This document shows, piece after piece, positions 17,330 to 25,995 of a DNA stretch of 45,983 nt; the first letter of the stretch is position 1, and every line of letters begins with the position of its first letter. Source of the DNA: Oceanospirillaceae bacterium. Its GTDB lineage: Bacteria > Pseudomonadota > Gammaproteobacteria > Pseudomonadales > Balneatricaceae. Made by a program: the position numbers and the translations under genes. Under the pieces are notes generated by a model. The model saw nothing but the letters and a program-made list of their open reading frames with translations, was not told the DNA's origin and did no database searches. The stretch lies in NCBI GenBank assembly GCA_013373085.1, contig JABXIM010000184.1, forward strand, positions 1 to 45,983, written 5' to 3'.

Positions 17330-17891
17330 GGGCGTAATCCGTCTTGTCGGTGGCCTTAGCGACGTCCGGCGAGTCCGTTTTCGTATCGGCCAGGAAGTGC
17401 TCCGGACGATACAGCCCCTCGGGGAGCGATTGCAACTTGTCCACCGTCGGCTCGACCTGCTGCTTGTCGTTGCACGCCTGTGTTACATCGACCGCCAGGA
17501 TCTAGGCGCTCGCTTGATTTTGGCCTTGGTACCCACGATAGCAGCCAGGCGGTCTTCGCGCCGTTGGAACTCTTCGGGCTGGTTGACCCCGCCGGGCACG
17601 CTGCTCTGGTTGGCGGCTTCCGTCAGTTAGAGTTGCTGCTGGACTTCGGCCTTGAGCTGGGCCGCGATCTTACGGCTTGAGAAGGTGCCGGTCGCTTGAT
17701 CGTAGATCAGTAACCACAGCTGGTGCCGGGTGGTAAGCCGCGTCTCGCATAGACACGCTCCAGCCCCGACAGGGCCAGCCCATTGACCACATCCACGATG
17801 TAGCGCGCGAGTGCGGCTCGGGTACCTGGTCCAGTATAGAGGAAGGCAGCAGGGAATCGGTGTCGCGGTCAATCGGTCGAAAGCGGCTCAT
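17330..17891 (-). pseudogene. IS1182-family transposase remnant, internally deleted
   Basis: On the minus strand the fragment opens MSRFRPIDRDTDSLLPSS, the usual start of IS1182 transposases. It continues in other frames with LARYIVDVVNGLALSGLERV, LLIYDQATGTFSSRKI, AAQLKAEVQQQL, EEFQRREDRLAAI and QACNDKQQVEPTVDKLQS. Blocks that are far apart in an intact transposase of about 450-500 residues are joined directly, there are stops and frameshifts, and most of the catalytic domain is missing. It is a scrambled relic, now between the ABM gene and the second acyl-CoA ligase. Confidence 0.85.
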
Positions 17892-18058
17892 GTAGTGGGG
17901 CCCGGCAAAGATGTGCCGATTTACCGACAAAGGTTAGAACGTATGACAGACTGACTGAAAGCAAGAACTGGCGCCAGAGACCATCGCATGCTGTCCGAAA
18001 ATGTCAAATATTCGACTTGCTTGGTAATTTTAAACCATACCAGTCGTGCCCAAACTAC

Positions 18059-18077
18059 TGATCAGATCTGCTGATCA
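18059..18077. promoter_or_regulatory. Candidate operator upstream of ligase-thiolase operon
   Basis: TGATCAGATCTGCTGATCA is a perfect inverted repeat with 7-bp arms and a 5-bp spacer, 84 bp upstream of the ligase ATG. Its geometry equals that of the palindrome at 3691 although the arm sequence differs, so a different regulator is likely. Confidence 0.5.
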
Positions 18078-18161
18078 ATTCACAATGCTTCATGTTTCGC
18101 ATATCAGATTAATCGACAGATCCGCGATTTCGTGACCTGCAACGTCGACAGGAACACCTGC

Positions 18162-19808
18162 ATGAATACAAGAATAATCGATCCATCCGCCGGCGCTTAT
18201 CAATATCCGCTGCTGATCAAGAACCTGCTGCTTTCCGGCCGTCGCTACGGCACCGATCACGAAATCGTCTGCGGCGATCGGCGCTACGGCTACCAGAGCC
18301 TCAACGAGCGTATCGCCCGTCTGGCCAATGTACTGGCCGATGCCGGCATTGGCGCCGGCGATACGGTGGCAGTGCTGGACTGGGACAGCCACCGCTATCT
18401 GGAAGCCTATTTCGCGGTGCCGATGATCGGTGCGGTGCTGCACCATGTGAACATCCGCCTCAGTGCCGATCAGATCGGTTACACCATGCAGCATGCGGAG
18501 GACAAGCTGGTGCTGGTGCACGACGATTTCCTGCCGATCGTCGAAGCGCTCGCGGATCAGCTGCCCAGCGTCGAAGGCTATCTCCAGCTCAGCGACGAGG
18601 CCCAGGCGGCCGGTACGTCGCTGAACACCTTCGGCGAGTATGAGGCGCTGCTGGATGCGGCTGCGAGTGACTACGATTTCCCCGATTTCGACGAAAATTC
18701 GGTCGCCACCACCTTCTACACCACTGGCACCACTGGCAATCCGAAGGGGGTCTTCTTCAGTCACCGCCAGTTGGTGCTGCATACGCTGAACATGGCCACG
18801 ACCCTGGCGGCCTACGAGGGGGTGCCGCTGCTGCGCTCGGAAGACGTCTACATGCCGATGACGCCGATGTTCCACGTTCATGCCTGGGGTGTGCCCTATG
18901 TCGCGACGATGCTCGGCGTCAAGCAGGTCTACCCGGGCCGCTACGAGCCGAACCGGCTGGTGCGGCTGTACCGGGAGGAGGGGGTGACCTTCTCCCATGG
19001 CGTCCCGACAGTGCTGCAGATGGTGCTCAATTGCGACGAAGCCAGGGACACCGATCTCGGCCGCTGGAAGCTGCTGACCGGCGGGGCGGCGCCGACCGAA
19101 GGCCTGGTGCGCCAGATGGCCGAGCGCGGCATCCGTTTCTATACCGGCTACGGCATGTCCGAAACCTGTCCGCTGCTGAGCCTGACCCATCTGACGCCCG
19201 AGCAGGCGGCGCTGCCGACGACCGAGCAGATCGGCCTGCGCATGCGTACCGGCCTGCCGATCGCGCTGGTGGATCTGCGCGTGGTCGACGAAGAGGGACG
19301 GGATGTAGCGGCCGATGACGTCAGTGTGGGCGAAGTCGTGGTGCGCACGCCCTGGCTCACCCAGGGATATTACAAGGAGCCGGAGAAGGGCGCCGAGCTC
19401 TGGCACGGTGGCTGGCTGCGTACCGGCGACGTCGCCTCGGTCAATTCGCAGGGCGTGCTACAGATCCGCGATCGGATCAAGGACGTGATCAAGACCGGTG
19501 GTGAGTGGATTTCGTCGCTGCTGCTTGAAAGTCTGATCAGCCAGCACCCGGCAGTGGCCAATGTGGCCGTCGTCGGTGTCCCGGACGAGCGCTGGGACGA
19601 GCGCCCGCTGGCACTGGTGGTGCCGGCAGGGGGCCGGGACGTCGACAGCGAGGCGCTGAAGCGGCACCTGATGCAGTACGTCGAGAGCGGCGAGATCAAC
19701 AAATGGGCGATCCCGGAACAGATCAGGGTCGTTGAGTCGATCCCGGTGACCAGCGTCGGCAAGATCAACAAGAAGCTGATCCGCGAGCAACTCGCGGCAC
19801 GGCATTGA
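18162..19808 (+). CDS. Acyl-CoA ligase, AlkK/FadD-like (paralogue 2)
   Basis: This 548-residue AMP-forming acyl-CoA synthetase is paralogous to the ligase at 827-2470 and shares all motifs: [65 protein letters not shown] and SVGKINKK. The ATG at 18162 has AGGAA upstream; an in-frame GTG 30 bp earlier is less likely. It is followed after 22 bp by a thiolase on the same strand, so activation and thiolytic cleavage are coupled in one operon. Divergence in the middle region suggests the two ligases differ in substrate or regulation. Confidence 0.94.
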   Translation: MNTRIIDPSAGAYQYPLLIKNLLLSGRRYGTDHEIVCGDRRYGYQSLNERIARLANVLADAGIGAGDTVAVLDWDSHRYLEAYFAVPMIGAVLHHVNIRLSADQIGYTMQHAEDKLVLVHDDFLPIVEALADQLPSVEGYLQLSDEAQAAGTSLNTFGEYEALLDAAASDYDFPDFDENSVATTFYTTGTTGNPKGVFFSHRQLVLHTLNMATTLAAYEGVPLLRSEDVYMPMTPMFHVHAWGVPYVATMLGVKQVYPGRYEPNRLVRLYREEGVTFSHGVPTVLQMVLNCDEARDTDLGRWKLLTGGAAPTEGLVRQMAERGIRFYTGYGMSETCPLLSLTHLTPEQAALPTTEQIGLRMRTGLPIALVDLRVVDEEGRDVAADDVSVGEVVVRTPWLTQGYYKEPEKGAELWHGGWLRTGDVASVNSQGVLQIRDRIKDVIKTGGEWISSLLLESLISQHPAVANVAVVGVPDERWDERPLALVVPAGGRDVDSEALKRHLMQYVESGEINKWAIPEQIRVVESIPVTSVGKINKKLIREQLAARH

Positions 19809-19830
19809 ATGGATAGAACAGGAGGCAACC

Positions 19831-21018
19831 ATGGTACAGAAAAATGAAGTGGTGGTAGTCAGCGCTGCCCGTACGGCTATCGGCGATTTCGGGGGCAGCC
19901 TGAAGGACCAGGCGCCGAGCGAGTTGGCGGGTCGGCTGGTGGCCGAGGTGGTACGTAGTGCCGGCGTCGATCCGAAGTCGGTCGGTCAGAGCGTGTTCGG
20001 CAATGTCATTCATTCGGAGCCGGCCGATATGTATATGGGACGTGTTGCGGCGCTCAGGGGCGGGCTGTCCGAAGCGACTGCGTCGCTGACCGTCAACCGC
20101 CTGTGTGGCAGCGGCCTGCAGGCGGTCCTCACGGCGGCGCAGCAGATCGAGCTGGGTAACTGCGATGTGGCAGTCGCCGGTGGCGCCGAGTCGATGAGCC
20201 GGGCCCCGTACTGGCTGCAGACCGCGCGTTTCGGCCAGCGCATGGGCAACGGAGAAACCATCGATGCGATGACCGCGGCGCTGCACTGCCCGATGGAAAA
20301 GATCCATATGGGGGTGACCGCGGAAAACCTGGCGGAAAAATACGCGATCAGTCGCGAGGATCAGGACCGGCTGGCGGTCGAGAGCCACCTTCGTGCCCAG
20401 CGCGCGATCGAGGAGGGGCGTTTTCGCGAACAGATCCTGCCCATCGAGGTGAAGAGTCGCACCGGTATACAGTCGTTCGAGACCGATGAGCATGTACGCT
20501 TCGACGTTCAGTTGGACGATATGGCCAAGCTGAAGCCGGTGTTCAAACGGGACGGCAGCGTCACCGCGGGCAATGCATCCGGCCTCAACGATGCCGCCGC
20601 GGCGGTGCTGCTGATGGATCGCGAAAAAGCGGCCGCCGAAGGCAGAGAAGTCCTGGGCCGGCTGGTGGACTACAGTGTGGTCGGTGTCGAGCCGAAATAC
20701 ATGGGCATCGGCCCGGTGCCGGCAATCCGTGAGATCCTGGCGCGCCAGAATCTCGGCGTGGGCGATATCGACGTCTACGAGGTCAATGAAGCTTTCGCCG
20801 CCCAGGCGCTGGCCGTGGCCCGCGAGCTGGAACTGCCGCTCGATCGACTGAACCCGAACGGCAGCGGCATCGGCCTCGGCCATCCGATCGGCGCGACCGG
20901 CGCCATCGTGACCGTGAAGGCGCTGTACGAGCTCAAGCGCATCCAGGGCCGCTATGCAATGGTCAGCCTCTGCATTGGCGGCGGCCAGGGCATTGCAGCC
21001 CTGTTCGAGCGACCCTGA
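19831..21018 (+). CDS. Thiolase, acetyl-CoA acyltransferase family
   Basis: This 395-residue thiolase would cleave 3-ketoacyl-CoA with CoA, or condense acyl-CoAs. Catalytic residues are visible: Cys92 in NRLCGSGLQA, the NEAFAAQ asparagine, His in GHPIGATGA and the second Cys in LCIGGGQG. Length and motifs fit the degradative/biosynthetic BktB-PhaA-FadA group. A clear AGGAGG precedes the ATG. It is the last gene of the island, about 210 bp before attR. It would supply the final step of the acid oxidation proposed for the island. Confidence 0.94.
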   Translation: MVQKNEVVVVSAARTAIGDFGGSLKDQAPSELAGRLVAEVVRSAGVDPKSVGQSVFGNVIHSEPADMYMGRVAALRGGLSEATASLTVNRLCGSGLQAVLTAAQQIELGNCDVAVAGGAESMSRAPYWLQTARFGQRMGNGETIDAMTAALHCPMEKIHMGVTAENLAEKYAISREDQDRLAVESHLRAQRAIEEGRFREQILPIEVKSRTGIQSFETDEHVRFDVQLDDMAKLKPVFKRDGSVTAGNASGLNDAAAAVLLMDREKAAAEGREVLGRLVDYSVVGVEPKYMGIGPVPAIREILARQNLGVGDIDVYEVNEAFAAQALAVARELELPLDRLNPNGSGIGLGHPIGATGAIVTVKALYELKRIQGRYAMVSLCIGGGQGIAALFERP

Positions 21019-21228
21019 TTCCCTGCACCCGACAGGCATTCACGTCCCCTAACCGGGACTGCGCCCACCTCCACCCAAGGGGGCCTTGCAATCTTGTGTG
21101 CCAAGGATGGCACTATTTTCGCTGAATGGTGCTATGAGGCTGAGGCGGATCCTGCCATATTCTGGCCACCTTACGGTGCTGAAGCAAAAAGAAGTCATTG
21201 GGATTAACGATTTAGAGCTCTAGTGCTT

Positions 21229-21247
21229 GTCTCGTTTCCCGCTCCAA
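21229..21247 (+). repeat. attR: second copy of 19-bp tRNA-Gly repeat
   Basis: GTCTCGTTTCCCGCTCCAA is identical to bases 11-29. The sequence before it does not form a tRNA, so this is a displaced 3' tRNA fragment as expected at the far end of an integrated element. Confidence 0.8.
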
Positions 21248-21805
21248 TAATCCTCTCTTATTACTCTTAGATCGTGCTTGCCTGACGGGCGACCCGCTTT
21301 CTATGCGTCGGGGTCACGACCGGAGCGCCGGCCGGTTGTCATCCTGTCATGGCAGAACGAAATCGGGTCTGGTTCAGGGGGGCAAAGTGCGGCCATGGCG
21401 GGGAAGAGTATACGGGCGATTTGGCCACGGTCAGGCATTTACCGGCTTGTTGGTATCTGATCGACATGAATGAAACGGCGTTTTGCACGCAGTCGGTAAC
21501 AGGTCCTGAGGTATTAGGGCAGGTGTGTGCCATGCTGATACATACACGCTTGCCTGGCGGGTTGGTTGGTTCTGCCGGGGCGCGATGCCTGCCTGTTGCG
21601 ATAGTCTGGCGTGTCTGAAACGTGCGGGGATAGCCCTGCGACGCAGGGCTGGTGCCAATCAACAGGTTCATGTGATTATCCAAAGGTTTCACAACCTGTA
21701 ATACCTTGTTTCAGTGTTATTCGGTCATCTTTCCTCCCTTGGTTGCACCTGGCTGGTCGCCGCCCGGTTGTGGCGTATTGCTGCAGCCGGGCACAGCGGA
21801 ATTCT
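21248..21805. other. Gene-poor stretch after attR
   Basis: I see no gene I can support here; short open frames have no recognisable family and no good start signals. The notable element is the palindrome AGCCCTGCGACGCAGGGCT at 21632-21650. Presumably this is the original sequence downstream of tRNA-Gly plus the 3' flank of the stress-protein gene. Confidence 0.6.
21632..21650. repeat. Perfect 19-bp palindrome/hairpin
   Basis: AGCCCTGCG-A-CGCAGGGCT can fold into an 8-bp GC-rich stem with a 3-nt loop. There is no adjacent T tract, so it is not a typical intrinsic terminator. It may be an mRNA 3' hairpin for the minus-strand stress-protein operon or a protein site. Confidence 0.55.
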
Positions 21806-22663
21806 TCAGTGACTCAGCAGCAGCGGTAGGGTGCTGTGCTGCAGCAGGTGGCGGGTAACGCCGCCGAACGCCTGCTGCTGCAGGCGGTGGTGGCTGTAGG
21901 CTCCCATTACGATAAGGTCGCAATTCTCGTTTTGTGCCGCCTCTAGCAGGTCGGCGCCATCGCTGCGGCGACGGTGTTCGACCCGCTGCAATTTCGCGTC
22001 GATGCCGTGGCTGTGCAGATAGGTTTGCAACGCCTCTGGGCCCGGAACGCGATCGGAGGTGGTTCCATGGGTCAGTATCCGCACGTCACCGCAGCGCCAC
22101 AGCAGCGGCAGGGCGCTGCGCACCGCCCGTGCGGCCTCGGGACTGCCGTTCCAGGCGATGGCGATGCGTTGCGGGCCGAAGCCGGTTTGCGTCCGCGGCA
22201 TGACCAGCACCGGGCTGCCGCTCTGCAGGATGGCGGCCTCCATCGTCATGCTGATCGCATGGTCCCTGCCTTGGGGTACGATCAGCAGGTCAGCGACTCT
22301 GCCGCGGCGTGCGACCAGTTCGCTGCGCAGGCCCTGGACCTCGTGCCAGCAGGTCGACGCGCGGTCCGGCAAGTTCTCCTCGCTGATCGCGACATCGCAT
22401 TGCTCGGCCAGCTGTTCAAAGAGCTCGCGCAGTTGGCTGGCGTCTTGCCGGGCCTGGGTATCGGCGATTCGCTCAAGCTCCTGCATGAGCTGATGGGACA
22501 GGCCTGCGATTTCATGGGGCACGAGACGGCTGGGGCGGACGCTGGCATGCAGCACCTGCAGTTGCGCGTCAAAGTATTTCGCCACCGCCAGTGCCCCCTG
22601 CAGCCGTTCGGACACTTCGCCGCTGCTCGACAGCGGCATTAGCAGTATTCTCGGCGTGTTCAT
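21806..22663 (-). CDS. Universal stress protein, tandem Usp-like
   Basis: This 285-residue protein is of the two-domain UspA type. The first half (ILLMPLSSSGEVSERLQGAL...) is diverged, while the second half has RIAIAWNGSPEAARAVRSAL and DLIVMGAYSHHRLQQQAFGG ahead of HSTLPLLLSH, close to the ATP-binding G-x2-G-x9-G(S/T) motif with changes. The start has GGAGAGA upstream. It begins 12 bp after the fused TctA-TctB gene on the same strand and is probably cotranscribed with it. A link between a stress protein and a tripartite tricarboxylate transporter is unusual enough to note; any functional tie is inference. Confidence 0.9.
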   Translation of the reverse strand: MNTPRILLMPLSSSGEVSERLQGALAVAKYFDAQLQVLHASVRPSRLVPHEIAGLSHQLMQELERIADTQARQDASQLRELFEQLAEQCDVAISEENLPDRASTCWHEVQGLRSELVARRGRVADLLIVPQGRDHAISMTMEAAILQSGSPVLVMPRTQTGFGPQRIAIAWNGSPEAARAVRSALPLLWRCGDVRILTHGTTSDRVPGPEALQTYLHSHGIDAKLQRVEHRRRSDGADLLEAAQNENCDLIVMGAYSHHRLQQQAFGGVTRHLLQHSTLPLLLSH

Positions 22664-22675
22664 GACGATCTCTCC

Positions 22676-24673
22676 TCAACTCAGGGGCCAGGGCATCTGC
22701 ACCAGGTCCTGCAGCAGTCCCCGCGGCAGGTCCAGCACCATCAGGTGAGCCAGGATGACGAGGAATCCCACCGCGGCACCGGTCAGCGACAGGGTTCTTA
22801 CCAGCGAGGTGCGTGCCTTGGTCATCAGGAATGCAACGAAGAACAGGCCGATGGCGATCAGGTAGCCGAACAGGTAGCAGCCGAGCACCAGGGCGGTAAG
22901 CCAGTACAGGTAGTGCGGCAGGCGCGCCACGGTGCTGTCGCTGTCGTATCCCGCCTCGACCTCGTTGTCGAAGTTGACCGGGTCGTCGACCTGGCCGCGC
23001 AGCAGTTTGATCAGCACCGTCAGCGACAGTACCAGCATCAGGCCGCTGATGCCGGCGGTGAAAACGCCGCCAAGAAAGGAGTGCTGGAAAGCGTCGTACA
23101 GCGCGAAGGCGAAGAAGGCGACCACCGCCGCGGCGAAGGCGGCCTGCGGCTTCAGGTTGCGGGCGCGACGGCGCGGCGGTTCCTCGGTCGTCGGAGTCTC
23201 GCTGGTGTCGTCGCCGCTCTTGCGCTTGGCGCGAATCGCGAAGTAGACCGACAGCACGGTGATGAAGGCGATGATCATGACGCCGGGCTTGGTCAGGAAG
23301 GACCAACCGTCGAACTGGATTGCCTGGTACAGGTAGGTTTCCATGCCGCCGGCCAGCACGAAGCCGATCAGGAAGGCCGGGCGCGGCCAGTCGAAGCGCT
23401 TCATCAGCACGCCAAGCACGCCGATCGCCAGCAGTGCGACCAGGTCGCCAAGACTGCGGGTGGCCTGGAAGGCGGCAAAGCAGATCACCATGAGCATGAA
23501 GGGCGCCATCAGCGCGTACGGAATCAGCGTCAGGCGCGAGACCCATTTCGACAGGAACAGGCAGGAACCCGCGCCGATGACGTTGGCCAGTGCCAGCGAC
23601 CAGACGATGGTGTAGGTGGTGCCCAGTTCGGCACCGACCATGGCGGGACCGGGTTCGAGGCCGATCAGCACCATGCCGCCGAGGAACACCGCCATGCTGC
23701 CGGAGCCGGGGATGCCGAACAGCAGCGTCGGCACCAGGCCACCGCCCTCCTTGGCGTTGTTGGCGGATTCTGGCGCGATGACGCCGCGCACGTCGCCGTT
23801 GCCGAAGCGAGGTTTGTCCTTGGTGGTCTGAACGGCGTGGCCGTAGGCGATCCAGTCGACGACGCTACCGCCGAGGCCCGGCAGGGCGCCGACGAGGGTG
23901 CCGATAATCGAGCAACGGATTGCCAGCCACTTGTTGCGGACGACGTCCCGGACACCGTCAAGCCAGCCGCTGCCGAGTTCCGAGGCTTCATTGATGGCAC
24001 GGTTCTGGCGCAGCAGGTCGATGATTTCCGGAATCGCAAAGATACCCAGGCCCACGACAACCAGTGGAATACCGTCCATCAGGTAGATGTTGTCGAACGA
24101 CATGCGGTATTCGCCGGTAGCGGGTGCGGCCCCGAGGCTGCCCAGCAATACGCCGATACCGCAGGCGCTGATGCCTTTTATCAGGCTGTTGCCGGCGAGT
24201 ACGCCGACCATGCTGAGACCCAGCAGTGTCAACATGAACAGCTCGGCGGAGCCGAACGCCAGGATCAGCGGACGGGCGATCAGAACAAAGGCGGTCAGTA
24301 ACAGGGCGCCGAGCAGACCGCCCAGCAGCGAGGCGCTGAAGGCGGCGCCCAGGGCGCGGGCCGCGTGGCCCTGCTTGGCCATCGGAAAACCGTCCAGCAC
24401 GGTGGCCTGGGAGGCGCTGGAGCCGGGAATGCCCATCAGCACCGAGGTAAAGGTATCGGAGGTCGGAATAACGGCGACCAGGCCGATCAGCATGGCCAGT
24501 GCGGAGGTCGGCTCCATGCCATAGAGAAACGGCAGCAGCAGCGATAGGCCGGCGATACCGCCGAGGCCCGGGAAAATGCCGATCATCAGGCCGAGGCAGA
24601 CACCGCCGGCCAGGTAGGCGATATGCTCGATGCTGAGCACGGTCAGCAGCGAGGAAGCAATAGTCTCGATCAT
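22676..24673 (-). CDS. Tripartite tricarboxylate transporter, fused TctA-TctB
   Basis: About 665 residues. Residues 1-500 are a TctA large permease with GLMIGIFPGLGGIAGLSLLL, PTSDTFTSVLMGIPGSSASQ, GALPGLGGSVVDWIAYGHAV, ESANNAKEGGGLVPTLLFGI and about twelve hydrophobic helices. A charged linker (near 495-515, rich in RKSGDD..EEPPRRRAR) leads to a TctB-like domain of four helices (residues 520-665). Normally TctA and TctB are separate. The ATG at 24673 has AAGGTGA upstream; an in-frame GTG precedes it by nine bases. With the TctC gene upstream it forms a secondary active importer, probably for a di- or tricarboxylate. Confidence 0.93.
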   Translation of the reverse strand: MIETIASSLLTVLSIEHIAYLAGGVCLGLMIGIFPGLGGIAGLSLLLPFLYGMEPTSALAMLIGLVAVIPTSDTFTSVLMGIPGSSASQATVLDGFPMAKQGHAARALGAAFSASLLGGLLGALLLTAFVLIARPLILAFGSAELFMLTLLGLSMVGVLAGNSLIKGISACGIGVLLGSLGAAPATGEYRMSFDNIYLMDGIPLVVVGLGIFAIPEIIDLLRQNRAINEASELGSGWLDGVRDVVRNKWLAIRCSIIGTLVGALPGLGGSVVDWIAYGHAVQTTKDKPRFGNGDVRGVIAPESANNAKEGGGLVPTLLFGIPGSGSMAVFLGGMVLIGLEPGPAMVGAELGTTYTIVWSLALANVIGAGSCLFLSKWVSRLTLIPYALMAPFMLMVICFAAFQATRSLGDLVALLAIGVLGVLMKRFDWPRPAFLIGFVLAGGMETYLYQAIQFDGWSFLTKPGVMIIAFITVLSVYFAIRAKRKSGDDTSETPTTEEPPRRRARNLKPQAAFAAAVVAFFAFALYDAFQHSFLGGVFTAGISGLMLVLSLTVLIKLLRGQVDDPVNFDNEVEAGYDSDSTVARLPHYLYWLTALVLGCYLFGYLIAIGLFFVAFLMTKARTSLVRTLSLTGAAVGFLVILAHLMVLDLPRGLLQDLVQMPWPLS

Positions 24674-24754
24674 GGGAATCACCTTGGGAAGGAGCGGGCT
24701 GGACCTGGTAGGTCGCAGCCCGCAGGGTGCCTGTCAGGATCAGTGGGTGCCCGG

Positions 24755-25873
24755 TTAGAGTCCGGCGCTGTAGCGGCTGTTGAGCCAGTCGATAATCCAG
24801 GCCTTGGCGGCATCGTCGATTTTCAGCGCTTCGGCAAACATCATCTGGGCATCATCGCCGACAGCCTGCTCGTAATTGCCGAGCACGTCGTCGGCCTCTG
24901 TCTCGAAGCCCGGCTTGGCGACGACCTTCGCCACGGCTTCGCTGTAGGCCTGCACGACCTCGTCAGGCGTGCCCTTGGGCAGGAAGAGGCCTTTCTGGGC
25001 CGCATAGCCGGCGATGAAGAAGGATTTCCAGGCACGGAAAGCTTCGGAGTTCGGCGCCTGTCCGTGCACCATCTCGTAGGCTTCGACGAAATGCGGCAGG
25101 TTCGGGAAGTTCGGATCACGCTTGATCTTGCCGTCCTTGCCCAGTACGCCGTAGCTGAACAGCGGGATGGCCTTGCCTTCGTCGACCAGCGGCTGGACCT
25201 TCTTGATGAAGGCCGAGGTGGTCTGGGCGTCGATGTTGACCTCGCCGCGCTCGAACGCCAGGCGTCCCTCGCCGCGCCCCTTCATCCCGAAGACGGCTTT
25301 CACGTCCATGTCCAGCAGGTCGAGTGCGAGCAGTGTGACCAGGTCCATGCTGGTGGCGCCCTGGCTGGCGAACTTCAGATCCTGCCCCTTGAGCTTGGCG
25401 ATATCCGCGACCGAGTCGATACCCAGGTCCGCGCTGACATAGACGACCCCGCCGGTGGGCGACGCCAGTACCGCGGCCCAGTCCTTGTAGTCGTAGCGCA
25501 CGCGGCTGTCGCCGAGGATGTACGGGAACATCGTCGAGGCGGAGGAGGCGAGGACGTCGCGACCGTCCGGTTTGGCGCGCAGCTGGAACTGGTTGGCGCC
25601 ACTGGTGGAGCCGCCCCCCGGGATGTTCTTGACCACCATCACCGGGCCGCCAGGCAGCTGTTCGGCAACCAGCGGTGCATAGAAGCGGCCCCAGGTATCG
25701 GAGCCGCCGCCTTCCTTGAAGGGCATGACCATCTCGATGCGGTCGCCGGCGAAGTCGACCGCCAGCGCGGCGGATGACAGCGCCAGGGCACCGGCGCCGA
25801 GGGTGGCGGCGGCAATCGAGGTGCGCAGGGAACGTGCAACATTGGCAATCAGAGTCTGGTTCGATTTTTTCAT
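24755..25873 (-). CDS. Tripartite tricarboxylate transporter receptor (TctC/Bug)
   Basis: This 372-residue periplasmic binding protein has a long signal region (hydrophobic AAATLGAGALALSSAALA, cleavage after about residue 38) and the Bug-family fold: VMPFKEGGGSDTWGRFYAPL, VVKNIPGGGSTSGANQF, and TPDEVVQAYSEAVAKVVAKP near the C-terminus. The GGGSD...P-GG-G pattern holds the carboxylate ligand in this family. It is upstream of the TctA-TctB fusion by 81 bp and downstream of the PrpF-like gene by 122 bp, all on the minus strand. It delivers substrate to the permease. Confidence 0.93.
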   Translation of the reverse strand: MKKSNQTLIANVARSLRTSIAAATLGAGALALSSAALAVDFAGDRIEMVMPFKEGGGSDTWGRFYAPLVAEQLPGGPVMVVKNIPGGGSTSGANQFQLRAKPDGRDVLASSASTMFPYILGDSRVRYDYKDWAAVLASPTGGVVYVSADLGIDSVADIAKLKGQDLKFASQGATSMDLVTLLALDLLDMDVKAVFGMKGRGEGRLAFERGEVNIDAQTTSAFIKKVQPLVDEGKAIPLFSYGVLGKDGKIKRDPNFPNLPHFVEAYEMVHGQAPNSEAFRAWKSFFIAGYAAQKGLFLPKGTPDEVVQAYSEAVAKVVAKPGFETEADDVLGNYEQAVGDDAQMMFAEALKIDDAAKAWIIDWLNSRYSAGL

Positions 25874-25995
25874 GGTAAGGATCTCTTATTGTTCTGGACG
25901 GAAAAACTGGGAGATTCAGGTTCCGGTATGGGTCAAGGTATCCCCTGAAACTGTCATCAAGCTGTCAGTCGGATACAGATTGTAAAATTTCGTTC

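Larger units (their letters stand above)
1..21247. mobile_element. Putative tRNA-Gly-integrated genomic island (immobilised)
   Basis: The segment is bounded by an exact 19-bp direct repeat, of which the left copy forms the 3' end of tRNA-Gly. It carries the start of a P4-type integrase beside the tRNA, two degraded insertion-sequence remnants, and a catabolic cargo of acyl-CoA ligases, an ACAD/phosphotransferase pair, a Liv-type ABC importer, a thiolase and LysR regulators. Position, orientation and the integrase beside the tRNA are the standard layout for such islands. The integrase is truncated, so mobility would need a helper. I see no conjugation genes. Boundaries are inferred from the repeat alone; comparison with an empty site would prove them. 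Confidence 0.75.

Noticed and set aside
21200-21250. Second tRNA-Gly gene at the right repeat
   Set aside because: Only the last 18 nt of the tRNA are present; the preceding sequence cannot form the T-stem 5' strand or other arms.
21339-21692. Overlapping short open frames in the gap after attR as a new gene
   Set aside because: There is no family resemblance and no Shine-Dalgarno, and the frames occur on both strands, as expected by chance in GC-rich DNA.
22745-24301. Long plus-strand open frame opposite TctA-TctB
   Set aside because: Its Gln/His/Asp-rich translation is typical of antisense to membrane-protein codons, with no recognisable domain.
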